A DNA stretch of 50,241 nt from Candidatus Poribacteria bacterium (GCA_022821065.1 JAJEEK010000077.1:1-50241); one strand, 5' to 3'. Positions 7,382 to 16,779 are shown, numbered from the stretch's first letter. Numbers and translations are program-made. Notes: a model not told the origin generated them from the sequence alone.

Positions 7382-8404
7382 TTGCTCTCATATCTATTCC
7401 AGCGTTTCCTTTCCATCGGTTTATCCCTTTTAGCGGTATCGCTTCTTGTTTTCCTGATGGTGCATCTCATTCCTGGCGATGCCGCTGTCGCTATTTTGGG
7501 TGAACGCGCGACCGAAGCCGCTTTGATTGAACTCCGAAAGGAGATGGGACTCGACAAACCGCTGTATCACCAATACGCCAAATTCTTGTGGGACGCTGTG
7601 CACCTCGACTTCGGGCACTCCTTCAAAACGAAACAAGCTGTCGTTGATGAAATCAGACGCTATTTCCCCGCGACGGCTGAACTCACCCTCGCCGCTATGG
7701 CGTTTTCGATTTTCTTCGGCATCGCAGCAGGCATTATCGCAGCGATCTTTCGCGGAACGTTTCTCGACTATTTCTCTATGTCAGTATCCCTCGCCGGTAT
7801 CTCTATGCCGATCTTCTGGTTAGGGTTGATGCTGATCCTCCTTTTCTCCTACTTTCTCCCGATACTGCCGAGTACCGGACGGTTGGATGTCGTCTTGGGT
7901 TTAGATGTCGAATCCAAAACAGGTTTTTACCTTATTGATACACTGCTTGTAGGGAACTTCGCTGCTTTCTGGGATGCAGTTGCGCACCTCATTTTACCAG
8001 CGATTACATTAGGCACTATCCCGTTAGCGATCATTGCTCGAATGACCCGTTCCAGCCTGCTTGAGGTGCTAAACCAACCTTACATTACGACGGCTTATGC
8101 GAAAGGCTTATCGCAGTGGAAGGTGATCGGTAAGCATGCGATGAAAAACAGTATGGTGCCGGTTTTGACAGTTATTGGTTTGGAATTCGGTTACCTATTA
8201 GGGGGTGCGATTTTAACCGAGCATATCTTTTCGTGGCCTGGGCTCGGTTCCTGGCTACGCGCAGCTGTTGAGGCACGCGATGTCCGTGCGGTACAAGGCG
8301 GTGTGCTTTTCGTCGCAGCCGCCTTTATGCTCGTCAACCTCATCGTGGATATACTATATGCCTACTTTGATCCGCGTATCCGGGTGGGAGACGAAAGTAG
8401 ATGA
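7382..8404 (+). CDS. ABC transporter permease, DppB/OppB type
   Basis: This 340-residue membrane protein has the DppB layout: an N-terminal membrane segment with the RFLSIGLSLLAVSLLVFLMV pattern, a periplasmic domain with IPGDAA, then about five further membrane spans. The cytoplasmic coupling (EAA-type) loop is TTAYAKGLSQWKVIGKHA, and the C-terminus has the usual TEHIFSWPGLG. The start is TTG with GGAAGG 8 bases upstream; no ATG fits. It overlaps the DppC partner gene by ATGA, so the two are translationally coupled. No peptide-binding protein or ATPase gene is adjacent, so those must be supplied from elsewhere. Confidence 0.9.
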   Translation: MLSYLFQRFLSIGLSLLAVSLLVFLMVHLIPGDAAVAILGERATEAALIELRKEMGLDKPLYHQYAKFLWDAVHLDFGHSFKTKQAVVDEIRRYFPATAELTLAAMAFSIFFGIAAGIIAAIFRGTFLDYFSMSVSLAGISMPIFWLGLMLILLFSYFLPILPSTGRLDVVLGLDVESKTGFYLIDTLLVGNFAAFWDAVAHLILPAITLGTIPLAIIARMTRSSLLEVLNQPYITTAYAKGLSQWKVIGKHAMKNSMVPVLTVIGLEFGYLLGGAILTEHIFSWPGLGSWLRAAVEARDVRAVQGGVLFVAAAFMLVNLIVDILYAYFDPRIRVGDESR

Positions 8405-9255
8405 GTACACCGACAACCGCCAGTAGTCAACAGCATATCCTCCGAAAACTCTTACGGCATCGGTCTGCAACGATTGGTGCATCAATTATTATATTTTTTG
8501 TTATCGTTGCCATCTTCGCGCCACTCATTGCAACCCACGATCCAAGACAAGCAAATATCATTGAACGCCTTCAAGGCAGTTCTGCTTCGCACTACCTCGG
8601 GACCGATAAAGTAGGACGAGACATTTTCAGTAGGATTGTCTACGGCACGCGTATCTCGTTAAAGGTTGGACTCGTAGCAATGACCTTTTCTGTCGGTTTT
8701 GGCACGTTCTTCGGTGCGATTGCTGGTTATTACGGGGGCAAACTCGACAACATGATTATGCGCGTGATGGATATAATGCTCGCGATGCCGAGTATCCTCC
8801 TTGCGATGGTTATTGTAACGATTCTTGGTCAGAGTCTTACAAATGCGATTATCGCCGTGTCTATTGTTTATATCCCACAATATGCGCGTATTTTGCGCGC
8901 AGCCGTTCTGAAAGTCCGAGAATTAGATTATGTTACAGCGTCGAAGGGTATCGGTGCGAGTGACAGTCGTATCCTTTTCACAACTGTCCTACCGAACTGT
9001 CTCGCGCCGTTGATTGTCCAAGCCACTTTAGGCATCGGTGCTGCGATTTTAGATGCCGCAGGACTCAGTTTCTTAGGTCTCGGTGCGGAGATCGGTGAAC
9101 CGGAATGGGGCGCGATGCTCAACGAAAACCGCGACCTCATCCGCCGTGCACCGTTAGCCGTCACGGCACCAGGGATCGCTATTTTCCTTGTTGTCTTAGG
9201 CTTTAACCTGCTCGGTGATGCGCTTCGTGATGCGTTGGATCCACAGATAGACTGA
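8401..9255 (+). CDS. ABC transporter permease, DppC/OppC type
   Basis: The 284-residue partner permease shows the DppC N-terminal pattern (LLRHRSATIGASII, then IATHDP and LGTDKVGRDIFSRIVYGTR), five to six membrane spans, the coupling loop VTASKGIGASDSRILFTTVLP and the diagnostic LSFLGLGAEIGEPEWGAML. It forms a heterodimeric channel with the preceding product for peptide, nickel or sugar uptake; the substrate cannot be inferred without the binding protein. The start codon overlaps the previous stop (ATGA). The gene ends 46 bases before a strong promoter for the next unit. Confidence 0.92.
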   Translation: MSTPTTASSQQHILRKLLRHRSATIGASIIIFFVIVAIFAPLIATHDPRQANIIERLQGSSASHYLGTDKVGRDIFSRIVYGTRISLKVGLVAMTFSVGFGTFFGAIAGYYGGKLDNMIMRVMDIMLAMPSILLAMVIVTILGQSLTNAIIAVSIVYIPQYARILRAAVLKVRELDYVTASKGIGASDSRILFTTVLPNCLAPLIVQATLGIGAAILDAAGLSFLGLGAEIGEPEWGAMLNENRDLIRRAPLAVTAPGIAIFLVVLGFNLLGDALRDALDPQID

Positions 9256-9301
9256 GGAAATGTTGGTAGAAAATAAAAAAGTAGATACACTTAAGATTTT
9301 T

Positions 9302-9330
9302 TTGACATCGGCAATACTGTGTGGTATAAT
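9302..9330 (+). promoter_or_regulatory. Consensus sigma70 promoter upstream of the multicopper oxidase
   Basis: Perfect TTGACA (9302-9307), 17-base spacer, perfect TATAAT (9325-9330). The predicted leader to the ATG at 9470 is about 130 bases, long enough for control, and contains the inverted repeat at 9342-9359. Confidence 0.85.
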
Positions 9331-9341
9331 TGAAGGCAAAT

Positions 9342-9359
9342 TAAACCTATTAAGGTTTA
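9342..9359 (+). promoter_or_regulatory. Inverted repeat just downstream of the promoter
   Basis: TAAACCT (9342-9348) and AGGTTTA (9353-9359) form a perfect 7-bp inverted repeat around ATTA, placed at about +6 to +23. The position suits a repressor operator, perhaps metal-responsive given the operon, but the sequence does not match a Fur box that I recognise. Confidence 0.4.
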
Positions 9360-9469
9360 GCGTTTTATGAAACCCGATTTGTAAGGCGTTGTTGTTGAAA
9401 ATGAGTCTCAATATCATAAATATGGAGTTAGGGAAGTAGTCGCAGATTGCTTTCGTTTTTTATCTCAAC

Positions 9470-10513
9470 ATGGGAAATCCACGATTTATATTTTACGCGC
9501 TATTGGCATTCATCGGTGTGACATCACCTCTCTGGACGGCTTCTGCCGATGCTGCGATCCGGGAATATTGGATCGCAGCTGAGAAAGCTGAATGGAACTA
9601 TGCACCGAGCGGGAAAAATTTGATCAGGCCAAATATGGGGCTGGACGTTTGGGGCAAAGCACTCGTTTATGAAAAATATCGCTATATTCAATATACCGAT
9701 AGTACCTACACGACACAGGTCGAACAACCCGAATGGATGGGCATCCTCGGTCCGCAGCTGCATGCTATCGAAGGCGATAGCGTTCGTGTTCATTTTCTCA
9801 ATCGCGCCGATAAACCGCTCAGTATCCATGTACATGGATTACAATACGATGAAGAGAACGAAGGTGCAGATATGAAAGGGTCCGGTGCCTCCGTGAAACC
9901 GGGAAGCATGTTCACCTACCACTGGGAAGCAGATAGCGATGCCGCTCCCGGTCCAAACGACCCGTCGTCTATTGTTTGGCTTTATCATTCACATGTTGAT
10001 GCCGTTACCGAAGTCTACGACGGTCTAATCGGAACGATCGTCGTCACGAAAAAAGGGATGGAACGGGCATCGGACGATCCGCGTCCTAAAGATATTGATA
10101 AATCGTTCACGACGCTATTCCTAATCTTCAACGAAAATGACCGCAAAATCGTCGAGGATGCACAAAACGAGGCTTATGAATCCGCTGAAGAAGCGGAAGA
10201 GGGGAATCTCAAGCACGCCATTAACGGATTTATCTTTGGCAACTTACAAGGTTTGGAAGTCGAACAACATGACAGGGTCCGCTGGCATCTGGTTGGGTTG
10301 GGTACCGAGGTCGATATGCATACTGCCCATTGGCACGGTCAGACTGTGCTAAACGCCGGAAAACGTACCGATGTCGTGGAACTTCTGCCGGGTTCTATGG
10401 TCACCGTAGATATGATAGCAAAGACACCGGGCAATTGGCTCTATCACTGCCACGTTGCTGACCATATTACGGCAGGCATGAATACACGTTGGCGAGTCGT
10501 TCCAAAACGTTGA
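9470..10513 (+). CDS. Secreted two-domain multicopper oxidase
   Basis: The 347-residue protein has a signal peptide (hydrophobic 6-24, ASADAA) and all four copper motifs: HVHG (120-123), YHSH (172-175), HTAHWHG (284-290) and YHCHVADH (325-332) with the type-1 Cys327 and Met337. That is a complete type 1 plus trinuclear site in two cupredoxin domains; the acidic linker at about 225-245 separates them. Its length and motifs resemble ceruloplasmin/hephaestin-like or two-domain laccase-type oxidases. The next genes are a ferric-iron binding protein and permease, so a ferroxidase role is the favoured inference; a laccase-like role is the alternative. Confidence 0.87.
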   Translation: MGNPRFIFYALLAFIGVTSPLWTASADAAIREYWIAAEKAEWNYAPSGKNLIRPNMGLDVWGKALVYEKYRYIQYTDSTYTTQVEQPEWMGILGPQLHAIEGDSVRVHFLNRADKPLSIHVHGLQYDEENEGADMKGSGASVKPGSMFTYHWEADSDAAPGPNDPSSIVWLYHSHVDAVTEVYDGLIGTIVVTKKGMERASDDPRPKDIDKSFTTLFLIFNENDRKIVEDAQNEAYESAEEAEEGNLKHAINGFIFGNLQGLEVEQHDRVRWHLVGLGTEVDMHTAHWHGQTVLNAGKRTDVVELLPGSMVTVDMIAKTPGNWLYHCHVADHITAGMNTRWRVVPKR

Positions 10514-10637
10514 CAAAACAGCACACTTGGATATGTGCAATAACAGCGAACTTTTGACTGTCGTATCTGACAAAATTCACATTGATTTTGATACGGTGTG
10601 TGGCTATTCAGTTTATCGATTTATCAAAGGAGACATA

Positions 10638-11648
10638 ATGTTTACGAACCGACTCAGTTTGTTTAGTTATATTTTTTCAATTTTGCTCTTATTCACCGTC
10701 GTTGGGACCGTTTACGCTGAGACATTAACGGTCTACTCCGGACGCAGTAAGAGTCTCGTTGAACCTATTATCAAGCAGTTTGAACAAAAGACCGGCATAC
10801 AAGTTAAGGTGAGTTACGCCAACACAACGCAGTTAGCGGCTACCCTCCTGACAGAGGGCGATAAAAGTCCTGCTGCGCTTTTCTGGGCACAAGATGCGGG
10901 TGCCCTTGGTACCGTTAGGAAAAAAGAGATGTTTGAAAAATTGCCGGAATCTATATTGGGTAAAATCCCATCGAACTTCCGAGATGCCGACGGCTTCTGG
11001 GTGGCGACCAGCGGTAGAGCGCGCGTGCTTGCCTACTCGCCTGAACGCGTTAAGATGGAAGAACTCCCGCAAAGCGTTTTCGATTTAACGCAACCCATGT
11101 GGAAAGATAGAGTCGGTTGGGCACCAACAAACGCCTCATTTAAAGCGTTCGTGACTGCACTACGTATGCAAGTTGGTGAAGAAAAGACGGAAGAGTGGTT
11201 GCGCGGTATGAAAGCGAACGGCGCGAAAAAGTATGCCAAGAATACGCCTATCATAGAGGCACTCGCCGCGGGCGAAATTGATCTCGGTCTACCGAACCAC
11301 TACTATCTCCTCCGTTTCAAAAAGGGGGATTCCAGTTATCCGGTGGCACAAACCTTTTTCAAGGCGGATGATCCGGGCAACCTCGTCAACGTTGCCGGTG
11401 TCGGGGTGCTGAAGAGCAGCGATAACAAGGACGCAGCGTTGAAGTTTGTGGAATTCCTGTTATCTACAAAAGCACAGCAGTACTTCACGAGCGACGTATT
11501 TGAATATCCTGTCATCGACGGTGTTATCCCGAACGCGAATCTTTTACCGTTGTCCGAGCTGCTTGAACTGGCACCGGCATTTGACCTTAATCAGATGGAC
11601 GACCTTGATGGGACGGTTGATTTGCTACGGCGCGTCGAAATCCTATAG
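10638..11648 (+). CDS. Ferric-iron ABC transporter substrate-binding protein (FbpA/FutA-like)
   Basis: This is a 336-residue periplasmic binding protein. I start at MFTNRL because AAAGGAGA lies 6 bases upstream; the longer frame from 10527 adds residues ahead of the signal peptide. After a hydrophobic signal (8-26, VYA-E) comes TVYSGRSKSL (31-40), then SYANTTQLAATLLTEG and FWAQDAGALG, all typical of FbpA/FutA iron-binding proteins. LPNHYY (218-223) supplies the adjacent tyrosines that bind Fe(III) in this family. It follows the oxidase gene by 124 bases and precedes an FbpB-type permease, from which it is separated by an inserted MITE. Confidence 0.9.
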   Translation: MFTNRLSLFSYIFSILLLFTVVGTVYAETLTVYSGRSKSLVEPIIKQFEQKTGIQVKVSYANTTQLAATLLTEGDKSPAALFWAQDAGALGTVRKKEMFEKLPESILGKIPSNFRDADGFWVATSGRARVLAYSPERVKMEELPQSVFDLTQPMWKDRVGWAPTNASFKAFVTALRMQVGEEKTEEWLRGMKANGAKKYAKNTPIIEALAAGEIDLGLPNHYYLLRFKKGDSSYPVAQTFFKADDPGNLVNVAGVGVLKSSDNKDAALKFVEFLLSTKAQQYFTSDVFEYPVIDGVIPNANLLPLSELLELAPAFDLNQMDDLDGTVDLLRRVEIL

Positions 11649-11651
11649 TAA

Positions 11652-11761
11652 TAGGACTTACGCAAATCGTTCTGTTAGATGAAATTTTTCGTAAAATTCA
11701 GCGTTTTTATATCACAAACTAACAATTTGTGGTACATAAAGGGCAGCATGCGTAAGTCCTA
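11652..11761. mobile_element. MITE-like element, copy 2 (110 bp)
   Basis: Thirteen-base perfect terminal inverted repeats (TAGGACTTACGCA at 11652-11664, TGCGTAAGTCCTA at 11749-11761) bound a 110-bp element. If TA is the duplicated target, the element proper is 11654-11759, as expected for IS630/Tc1-type movement. It matches copy 1 (518-687) at both ends and in the blocks near each end. It begins 4 bases after the stop of the iron-binding protein gene and separates it from its permease gene. Confidence 0.8.
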
Positions 11762-11805
11762 AGTAATCGCGAATCTCGCTGAGCAAGTCGGACTATGGGA
11801 ACTGG

Positions 11806-13401
11806 ATGCTAAATTTAAGAACAGTCGGCGCACACCGTTATTTCTCTATCCCTGCTGCCGTGGCGGGTATCCCTATTCTCGCCGTCTGTATCGGCGGCCT
11901 GATCCCGTTGGTCTATCTATTAATCAAAGCGTTTTCAGCGGAAGGTACTGCCCTTATGCAGATTGTCTTCCGCTGGCGAAACGCGAAGCTTTTCCTTAAC
12001 ACCCTTCTGCTGACGGGTGGTGTTCTTGCTCTTGATCTGCTGTTAGCGACTCCCGCTGCGTGGTTAACAAGCAGGATGGATTTAAAAGGCCGACCGCTCT
12101 GGACTGTGCTGTGCGCGCTACCGCTTGCGATTCCGGGCTATGTAACGGCGTACGCGCTGTTAGCACTCGGTGGCAATACAGGTATTGCCGCGCAGTTTTT
12201 CGGCACGAGCATCCCACGTTTCGGAGGTTACTGGGGCGCGCTCTTGGCACTCAGTGCTTACACAAGTCCGTACCTCTTCCTGAACTTACGCACTGCTTTA
12301 TTAGGACTTGACCCAAACCTTGAAGAATCCGCACGCAGTCTCGGCTACAACCCATACGAAGTTTTCTTTCATGTCATCCTCCCGCAACTCCGTCCTGCTT
12401 TCTATGCAAGTGGACTCATCATTAGTCTACACGTACTCGGCGACTTCGGTGTTGTGTCGCTGATGCGTTATGAAACTTTCAGTTACGCGCTTTACACGGA
12501 GTATATGCTCTCCTTTGATCATATTTATGCGGCGTGGCTCGCGTTTATGCTGCTTATTTTTACTGGCGGGCTGCTCTATCTTGAGACGAGGCTGCTGAAT
12601 CAAGTAACACTGCATCGTGCCGGGCACGGTACCACCAGTCAACCATCGCTTATCCGACCCCGTGTATCGGGTATACCTGCTTATTTCTACCTCGGTGTGC
12701 TCATATTTTTGACGGTCATTGTCCCCGCCGGTGCTGTCTTTTTGTGGATATTTAGGGGTTTTAATGTGAGTGCATTGGGAGGACTTTTAGAAGCACTTAT
12801 CGGTTCGCTATCAGCTGCTATACCGACTGGAATTTTGTGTGCGCTGCTTGCAGTGCCGTTCGCTTATATAAGCGTTCGCCATCCCTCGCGTATTTCAAAG
12901 GCTTTGGGACGCATCGCTTATATCGTTTATGCGATACCGCCGCTTGCATTTGCCCTATCCCTCATCTTTTTTGTTTTAAACATCGTACCTTTTATTTATA
13001 AAACACTTCTTGTGTTAATTTCAGCGTGTACGTTACATTTCTTAGCGGAAGCGATCGGACCGGTGCGAAGTTCGCTCTATCAAGTCTCTCCAAATTTAGA
13101 AGAAGCGGCTCGATCTCTCGGATATTCGCGCATACAGTCGTTTTTCAGGACCCTCTTCCCTGTCCTAATCCGCGGTATGCTCACTGCCACTGCCCTGGTT
13201 TTCCTTGCAACAATGAAGGAACTTCCACTCACCTTCCTCTTATCTCCCGCTGGATATGAAACGCTTGCCCTCAACGTCTGGAGTTACACAACAGAAGCGA
13301 TGTTCGCCGAAGCGGCACCTTATGCCCTCGCTATTCTGATCTTTTCTGGGGTGTTTGTCGGTATCCTGATATATCGTGACGAAAAACCTGAAAACAGATA
13401 A
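11806..13401 (+). CDS. Ferric-iron ABC transporter permease, FbpB/SfuB type
   Basis: This 531-residue polytopic protein has about 12 membrane spans in two homologous halves, the fused-permease form found in Fe(III) and some other importers. Each half carries a coupling (EAA-type) loop: EESARSLGYNPYEVFFHVILP (about 168-188) and EEAARSLGYSRIQSFFRTLFP (about 429-449). No signal peptide is separable. It should pair with the upstream iron-binding protein; no FbpC-type ATPase gene follows, so the ATPase must be encoded elsewhere or the transporter is incomplete. The ribosome site is weak (GGGAAC), and the MITE in the upstream gap may affect its expression. Confidence 0.9.
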   Translation: MLNLRTVGAHRYFSIPAAVAGIPILAVCIGGLIPLVYLLIKAFSAEGTALMQIVFRWRNAKLFLNTLLLTGGVLALDLLLATPAAWLTSRMDLKGRPLWTVLCALPLAIPGYVTAYALLALGGNTGIAAQFFGTSIPRFGGYWGALLALSAYTSPYLFLNLRTALLGLDPNLEESARSLGYNPYEVFFHVILPQLRPAFYASGLIISLHVLGDFGVVSLMRYETFSYALYTEYMLSFDHIYAAWLAFMLLIFTGGLLYLETRLLNQVTLHRAGHGTTSQPSLIRPRVSGIPAYFYLGVLIFLTVIVPAGAVFLWIFRGFNVSALGGLLEALIGSLSAAIPTGILCALLAVPFAYISVRHPSRISKALGRIAYIVYAIPPLAFALSLIFFVLNIVPFIYKTLLVLISACTLHFLAEAIGPVRSSLYQVSPNLEEAARSLGYSRIQSFFRTLFPVLIRGMLTATALVFLATMKELPLTFLLSPAGYETLALNVWSYTTEAMFAEAAPYALAILIFSGVFVGILIYRDEKPENR

Positions 13402-13572
13402 AATCCCGCCTTATTTTCCAATAGCGAAGCCTGTATTTGAACCCGTATTTAACCGTAGCAACCCATTTGTTAGGGGAATACAGACAATTTTCTAACAATT
13501 TCTCCACATATTTGTCAAATTATGATAGACTACATGTAAATCTTCAATTAGCAAACGGCAAAGTAAATTGGA

Positions 13573-14232
13573 ATGAACACACTATTTGACTTTTTAACGC
13601 TACCTCTACTTGTAACACTTGGAGCTGATGCCCTTAGACTATTGCTTTCATTTGCGCTCGGTATTTTTATTGTTAACATCTACCAGTGGACGCACAGCGG
13701 TATTCCGCAAAAATCTTTTACCGATACCCTCATTATTCTATGTATACTAATTTCGGTGGTGATGGTCATCATCGGTGATAGTATTGCGCGTGCGTTTAGT
13801 TTAGTCGGCGCGCTCTCTATAATCCGGTTTCGGACTGCCATCCAAGACCCGCGCGACATCGGTTTCGTCTTTTACGCGTTGGCTGTCGGTATGGCTGTTG
13901 GTGCTGGAAACCCGTCGGTTGCTATTTTGGCGGCTTTTCTCATTGGTGTCATTATTCTTGCTATCTATCATTGGCATCAACATTTCGGCAACAACAACGA
14001 ATTTAGTTTGGAATTCTGCCTTCCGCCCGATCAGAATGCTGAAACCCTTTATCGTTCTGTTTTCAATAAACATCTCGTTTATGAACGTCTACTCGAACAA
14101 CGGGTAAAGAGATCACAGTTGGTTGAACTGACATTCCGCGTCAAATTGGCGGATCCGCAGGAGTGGCTCATTTTTTTTAATGAACTTTCAAGCATTGAAA
14201 ATGTCACAGAAGTAAAAATAGATAAAAAGTGA
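13573..14232 (+). CDS. DUF4956 family membrane protein
   Basis: The 219-residue product has three to four membrane segments (about 17-38, 51-72, 94-117, 118-137), a conserved block SLVGALSIIRFRTAIQDPRD ending the second cytoplasmic loop, and a soluble C-terminal domain of about 75 residues. That block and layout match DUF4956. In other genomes DUF4956 genes sit with CotH-type proteins and VTC-domain polyphosphate polymerases. Here a CotH gene follows 70 bases downstream but no VTC gene is present. Function is not established; a role in an envelope or polyphosphate-linked process is only contextual. Confidence 0.82.
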   Translation: MNTLFDFLTLPLLVTLGADALRLLLSFALGIFIVNIYQWTHSGIPQKSFTDTLIILCILISVVMVIIGDSIARAFSLVGALSIIRFRTAIQDPRDIGFVFYALAVGMAVGAGNPSVAILAAFLIGVIILAIYHWHQHFGNNNEFSLEFCLPPDQNAETLYRSVFNKHLVYERLLEQRVKRSQLVELTFRVKLADPQEWLIFFNELSSIENVTEVKIDKK

Positions 14233-14239
14233 ACGCGAT

Positions 14240-14261
14240 AAGTTCGGAAAAATCCGAACTT
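14240..14261 (+). repeat. Perfect hairpin between DUF4956 and CotH genes
   Basis: AAGTTCGGA and TCCGAACTT pair perfectly over 9 bp with an AAAA loop, starting 8 bases after the DUF4956 stop. No T-run follows, so it is not a classic terminator; it could protect or cleave the message, or attenuate partially. Confidence 0.55.
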
Positions 14262-14301
14262 CGAGATACCAGACACGTTTAAGATTAAAAGGAAGAACAC
14301 A

Positions 14302-16779
14302 ATGAAACACTTTAAAGTGATAACAGTCTTTATGTTTATCATCACCAGTTGGATAGTAATGCTTGCTGATGCTCAAGACAACCAAAACAGTGAGAAATCG
14401 GCGAAACTTTCGGAAGAACAGAAACGGTTTGATCTTAATAACGACGGCGCGTTGAGTACCGAAGAAAGTGATCTTATGCTACGCGTTACGGGTTTGGAAG
14501 CATTCACAGGCGACAAATTGAGCCGAGAGGATATTGAACGGATGGGACGCAATATAGGACCTGATCAGAATTTTAGACCGCCAGATAGAGGGCGCGGCGG
14601 GATGCCGCCGGGTGGTTTTGGTAGAGGTCGCGGCGGTCCGCGGGCACCAGAAAAATTGGTCAACCAATTCGATACGGACAAAGATGGGAAACTAACCGGG
14701 ACCGAGCGGGAAGCGGCACTGAACGCGCGCGGTGGTGGAAATAGCGAGCGAATACCAGCAGAAGACCTACAGAATAGTGTCCAACGTGATGTTGAGACGA
14801 GCCTTAACGCTGTTCCGGAAGGTTCACCCAAACTTTACGATGCCGAAACGCTGCGCACCCTCTACCTCAGATTCCATCACGATAATTGGTATGAACAGAT
14901 GACAGCGTTTTATCGCACGGATATTGAAGTGCCTGCCGATTTAATCGTTGACGGAGCGGTTTATCCAGAAGTTGGTGTCCATTTTCGAGGTAGCTCTTCG
15001 TACTTTACGGTCGGATCAGAAAAAAAATCTTTCAACATTGCTGTAGACTACGGTGAAGACGGTCAACGGCTTTACGGTTACAAAACGCTTAACCTCCTTA
15101 ACGGACATGTTGATGCCTCTTTCCTGCGCGAAGTGCTTTACAATCGGATCGCGCGCGATTATATTCCGGCGATGAAAGCGAATCTCGTTAAACTGGTTAT
15201 CAACGGTGAAAACTGGGGAGTTTATATTAATCTGCAGCAATACAATAAAGATTTTCTCGCAGAATGGTTTGGCACAAAAGCCGGTGTGCGTTGGAAAATA
15301 GGACCCCAGAGAGGTGGTGCTCTAACATATCTCGGCGACGATCCGGCAGCGTATCAAGAGACGTACCAACTGAAAACTAAGGATGCTGAAAACCCTTGGG
15401 AAGGCCTCATTGCTCTGTGTAAAATGCTTGATGACACAACGCCGGAGGCAGAACTCATTGAAAATCTGCCATCCCTACTCAATATTGACCAAGTATTGCG
15501 GCAGCTCGCTGTCTCAAACGTTTTTATGGACGATGATAGTTACATCCACAAAGGTGGTGATTACGCCCTATATCAAGATGTCGACGGTCGATTCCACCTT
15601 GTCCCGCACGATAACAACGAAACTTTCAGACGGGCTCGTGGCGGTGGCAGAGGTGGTGGTCCAGGCGGTGGGTGGTCATGGGGCAGCGTAACAGATGGGA
15701 TGGTCTCGCCTGTCACGCACGAAAATAACGCTGCTCGTCCGCTTATCAAGCGGTTGCTCTCACATCCAGAGTGGCGCGCTCGGTATCTCGCACACGTCCG
15801 TACAATTGTGGACGAATGGCTCGATTGGGATGTGTTGGAACCTATAGTCAACGAATATATGGTACGCATTGATGCCGAAGTCCAGCAAGATAACAAGAAA
15901 CTTTACGGGTACCAAGAGTTCGCGCAAGACGCACCAGCAGACCTTAAGCGTTTCGTCGTCCAAAGACGTGAATATCTCCGAAATTATCCAGAACTCAGCA
16001 AACCGGCACCAAAGATTCTTTCGGTTGCAATCGGATCAGAAACGCCACCGCTTCATAATCAGCGCGTATCGGTTAAAGCGGTACTCGATACATCGGTTGC
16101 GGTGGATTCGGTTTTCTTATATTATAGTCTTGATCGGTATGCTGTCTTTAACAAGGTTGAGATGACCGAGACAGCGGACGGTTTTATTGGATATATTCCG
16201 GGATTTTCAGCGGGTACAACGGTTCATTACTACGTTGAAGCGAGTGCAGTAGAGACACACGGCACAACGACCTTTTCACCTGCACGTGCGGAACAGGGTG
16301 CGGCAGAATACCGCGTCAACGTACCTGTAGTAACAGAGACTCCCGTCGTGATCAATGAACTCATGGCAGCCAATACAAAGAGTCTTACCGACCCACAAGG
16401 ACAATACGAAGATTGGCTTGAACTGCACAATCTCACCGACAACCCAGTGAATCTCACCGGTATGTACCTGACAGACAAGATTGACAATCTGAAAAAATGG
16501 GCATTTCCTGAGAACACCACAATCCCAGCGCACGGTTATCTCCTTGTGTGGTTAGACGAAGACGGTAAAGCCGAATCAGGACTTCACGCCAACTTTAAGT
16601 TGTCTCGCGAGGGGGAAACTGTTATACTTGTTGATACTGACACGCGCGGCAATCAGGTACTTGATCAGGTGGCATTTCAAAAACAAGAGAAGGACATCGC
16701 CCTCGGTAGATGGCCAAATGGGAGCGGTCCCCTCAAACCCCTGCAAACCACTCCAGGTAAAGAAAACGTGCCGAAATAA
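14302..16779 (+). CDS. Secreted CotH kinase family protein with EF-hands and lamin-tail domain
   Basis: This is an 825-residue exported protein. A signal peptide (about 4-24) is followed by two canonical EF-hand loops, DLNNDGALSTEE (44-55) and DTDKDGKLTGTE (124-135), separated by a Gly/Arg-rich linker. From about 170 to 560 it matches CotH: YLRFHHDNWYEQM, VHFRGSSS, SFNIAVDYG, LREVLYNRIARD, GVYINLQQYNK and the late HLVPHDNNETF. A second Gly/Arg-rich run interrupts it. About 590-675 looks like an Ig-like spacer, and the last 140 residues are a lamin-tail domain (VINELMAANT...DWLELHNLTD). CotH proteins are atypical kinases in spore coat systems; the substrate here is unknown. It follows DUF4956. 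Confidence 0.9.
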   Translation: MKHFKVITVFMFIITSWIVMLADAQDNQNSEKSAKLSEEQKRFDLNNDGALSTEESDLMLRVTGLEAFTGDKLSREDIERMGRNIGPDQNFRPPDRGRGGMPPGGFGRGRGGPRAPEKLVNQFDTDKDGKLTGTEREAALNARGGGNSERIPAEDLQNSVQRDVETSLNAVPEGSPKLYDAETLRTLYLRFHHDNWYEQMTAFYRTDIEVPADLIVDGAVYPEVGVHFRGSSSYFTVGSEKKSFNIAVDYGEDGQRLYGYKTLNLLNGHVDASFLREVLYNRIARDYIPAMKANLVKLVINGENWGVYINLQQYNKDFLAEWFGTKAGVRWKIGPQRGGALTYLGDDPAAYQETYQLKTKDAENPWEGLIALCKMLDDTTPEAELIENLPSLLNIDQVLRQLAVSNVFMDDDSYIHKGGDYALYQDVDGRFHLVPHDNNETFRRARGGGRGGGPGGGWSWGSVTDGMVSPVTHENNAARPLIKRLLSHPEWRARYLAHVRTIVDEWLDWDVLEPIVNEYMVRIDAEVQQDNKKLYGYQEFAQDAPADLKRFVVQRREYLRNYPELSKPAPKILSVAIGSETPPLHNQRVSVKAVLDTSVAVDSVFLYYSLDRYAVFNKVEMTETADGFIGYIPGFSAGTTVHYYVEASAVETHGTTTFSPARAEQGAAEYRVNVPVVTETPVVINELMAANTKSLTDPQGQYEDWLELHNLTDNPVNLTGMYLTDKIDNLKKWAFPENTTIPAHGYLLVWLDEDGKAESGLHANFKLSREGETVILVDTDTRGNQVLDQVAFQKQEKDIALGRWPNGSGPLKPLQTTPGKENVPK

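Noticed and set aside
10527..10637. Upstream extension of the iron-binding protein to 10527
   Set aside because: It puts 37 residues ahead of a clear signal peptide, while a strong AAAGGAGA site precedes the ATG at 10638.
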